Shown piece after piece: positions 7,340 to 7,459 of a stretch of DNA of 7,459 nt. This DNA is from Candidatus [Bacteroides] periocalifornicus. GTDB lineage: Bacteria > Bacteroidota > Bacteroidia > Bacteroidales > CAJPTX01. Position 1 is the first letter of the stretch, and each line of letters opens with the position of its first letter. The position numbers and the translations under genes are program-made. A model generated the notes under the pieces. It saw only the letters and a list, made by a program, of their open reading frames with translations, ran no database searches and was not told the DNA's origin. The stretch is taken from the NCBI GenBank assembly GCA_001421095.1, contig LIIK01000065.1, forward strand, positions 1 to 7,459, read 5' to 3'.

Positions 7340-7402
7340 GGGAATCCTCAGCAGGCAGGGTACACGCAATCTACCATCCCTAGGGTTTCTAGCCCCCATC
7401 CC

Positions 7403-7446
7403 CGTACCAACGCCGTACCATCCTCGTACCTCCGCCGCTTCATCCT
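7403..7446. repeat. Imperfect 11-bp tandem repeat at the window edge
   Basis: CGTACC recurs at 7403, 7414 and 7425, exactly 11 bp apart, and a weaker fourth unit starts at 7436. Units alternate in their ends (CGC, TCCT, CGC, TCCT), giving a 22-bp higher-order period with 17 of 22 matches between the two 22-mers. It lies in the otherwise featureless 120-nt stretch after tamL. No T-tract terminator and no convincing gene are seen there. The array may continue beyond the window. Confidence 0.4.
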
Positions 7447-7459
7447 CGGATTTCAGAGC

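Noticed and set aside
7348..7443. 31-codon minus-strand frame in the tail, starting MKRRRYEDG
   Set aside because: It is very short, falls across the 11-bp repeat, and an in-frame stop lies just upstream of its ATG, so it is not the end of a longer convergent gene.
7130..7459. Minus-strand frame open from the right edge into the tamL 3' end
   Set aside because: It overlaps tamL antisense for about 200 bases, no domain is recognisable, and its composition follows from the opposite strand. More downstream sequence would settle it.
1..7459. Mobile elements, CRISPR arrays, tRNA or rRNA genes
   Set aside because: No transposase-like reading frame, terminal inverted repeats, regularly spaced long repeats or RNA-gene signatures were seen.

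Overview
The window looks like chromosomal DNA of a Bacteroidota species, most likely a Porphyromonas-like member of the Bacteroidales. Four things point there. The first is a gingipain-type (peptidase family C25) protease ending in a type IX secretion (T9SS) sorting domain. The second is a TamL-type outer-membrane lipoprotein, a form of TamA found in this phylum. The third is two perfect matches to the Bacteroidota -7 promoter element TAnnTTTG. The fourth is the lack of Shine-Dalgarno sequences in front of the genes. Base composition looks moderately GC-rich by eye. The genus is an inference.

Layout, all genes on the + strand: (1) 2-3403, a large secreted C25 cysteine protease whose 5' end (signal peptide and most of the prodomain) lies outside the window; (2) 3442-3484, a textbook intrinsic terminator that runs directly into a -7 promoter element at 3486-3493; (3) 3516-4856, a secreted serine alpha/beta-hydrolase with a small beta-rich N-terminal domain; (4) 4857-5011, an intergenic stretch ending in a strong promoter; (5) 5012-7339, a TamL/BamA-like outer-membrane assembly lipoprotein, whose best start is a GTG only 4 nt after the -7 element; (6) 7340-7459, a non-coding tail with an imperfect 11-bp repeat running to the window edge.

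The three genes appear to be separate transcription units rather than an operon. The protease is terminated before the hydrolase begins, and the hydrolase and tamL each have their own -7 element. Functionally all three belong to the cell envelope or the outside of the cell: a surface or secreted protease exported by the T9SS, a periplasmic or exported esterase/peptidase-like hydrolase, and a beta-barrel protein that helps build the outer membrane. No mobile element, CRISPR array, tRNA or rRNA was recognised.

The most notable points are: a protease that keeps the catalytic dyad and the three arginine-pocket residues of RgpB but carries a quite different, long C-terminal half; the terminator-promoter overlap; and the near-leaderless GTG start predicted for tamL. 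I did not find convincing evidence of a wholly new multi-gene system here.
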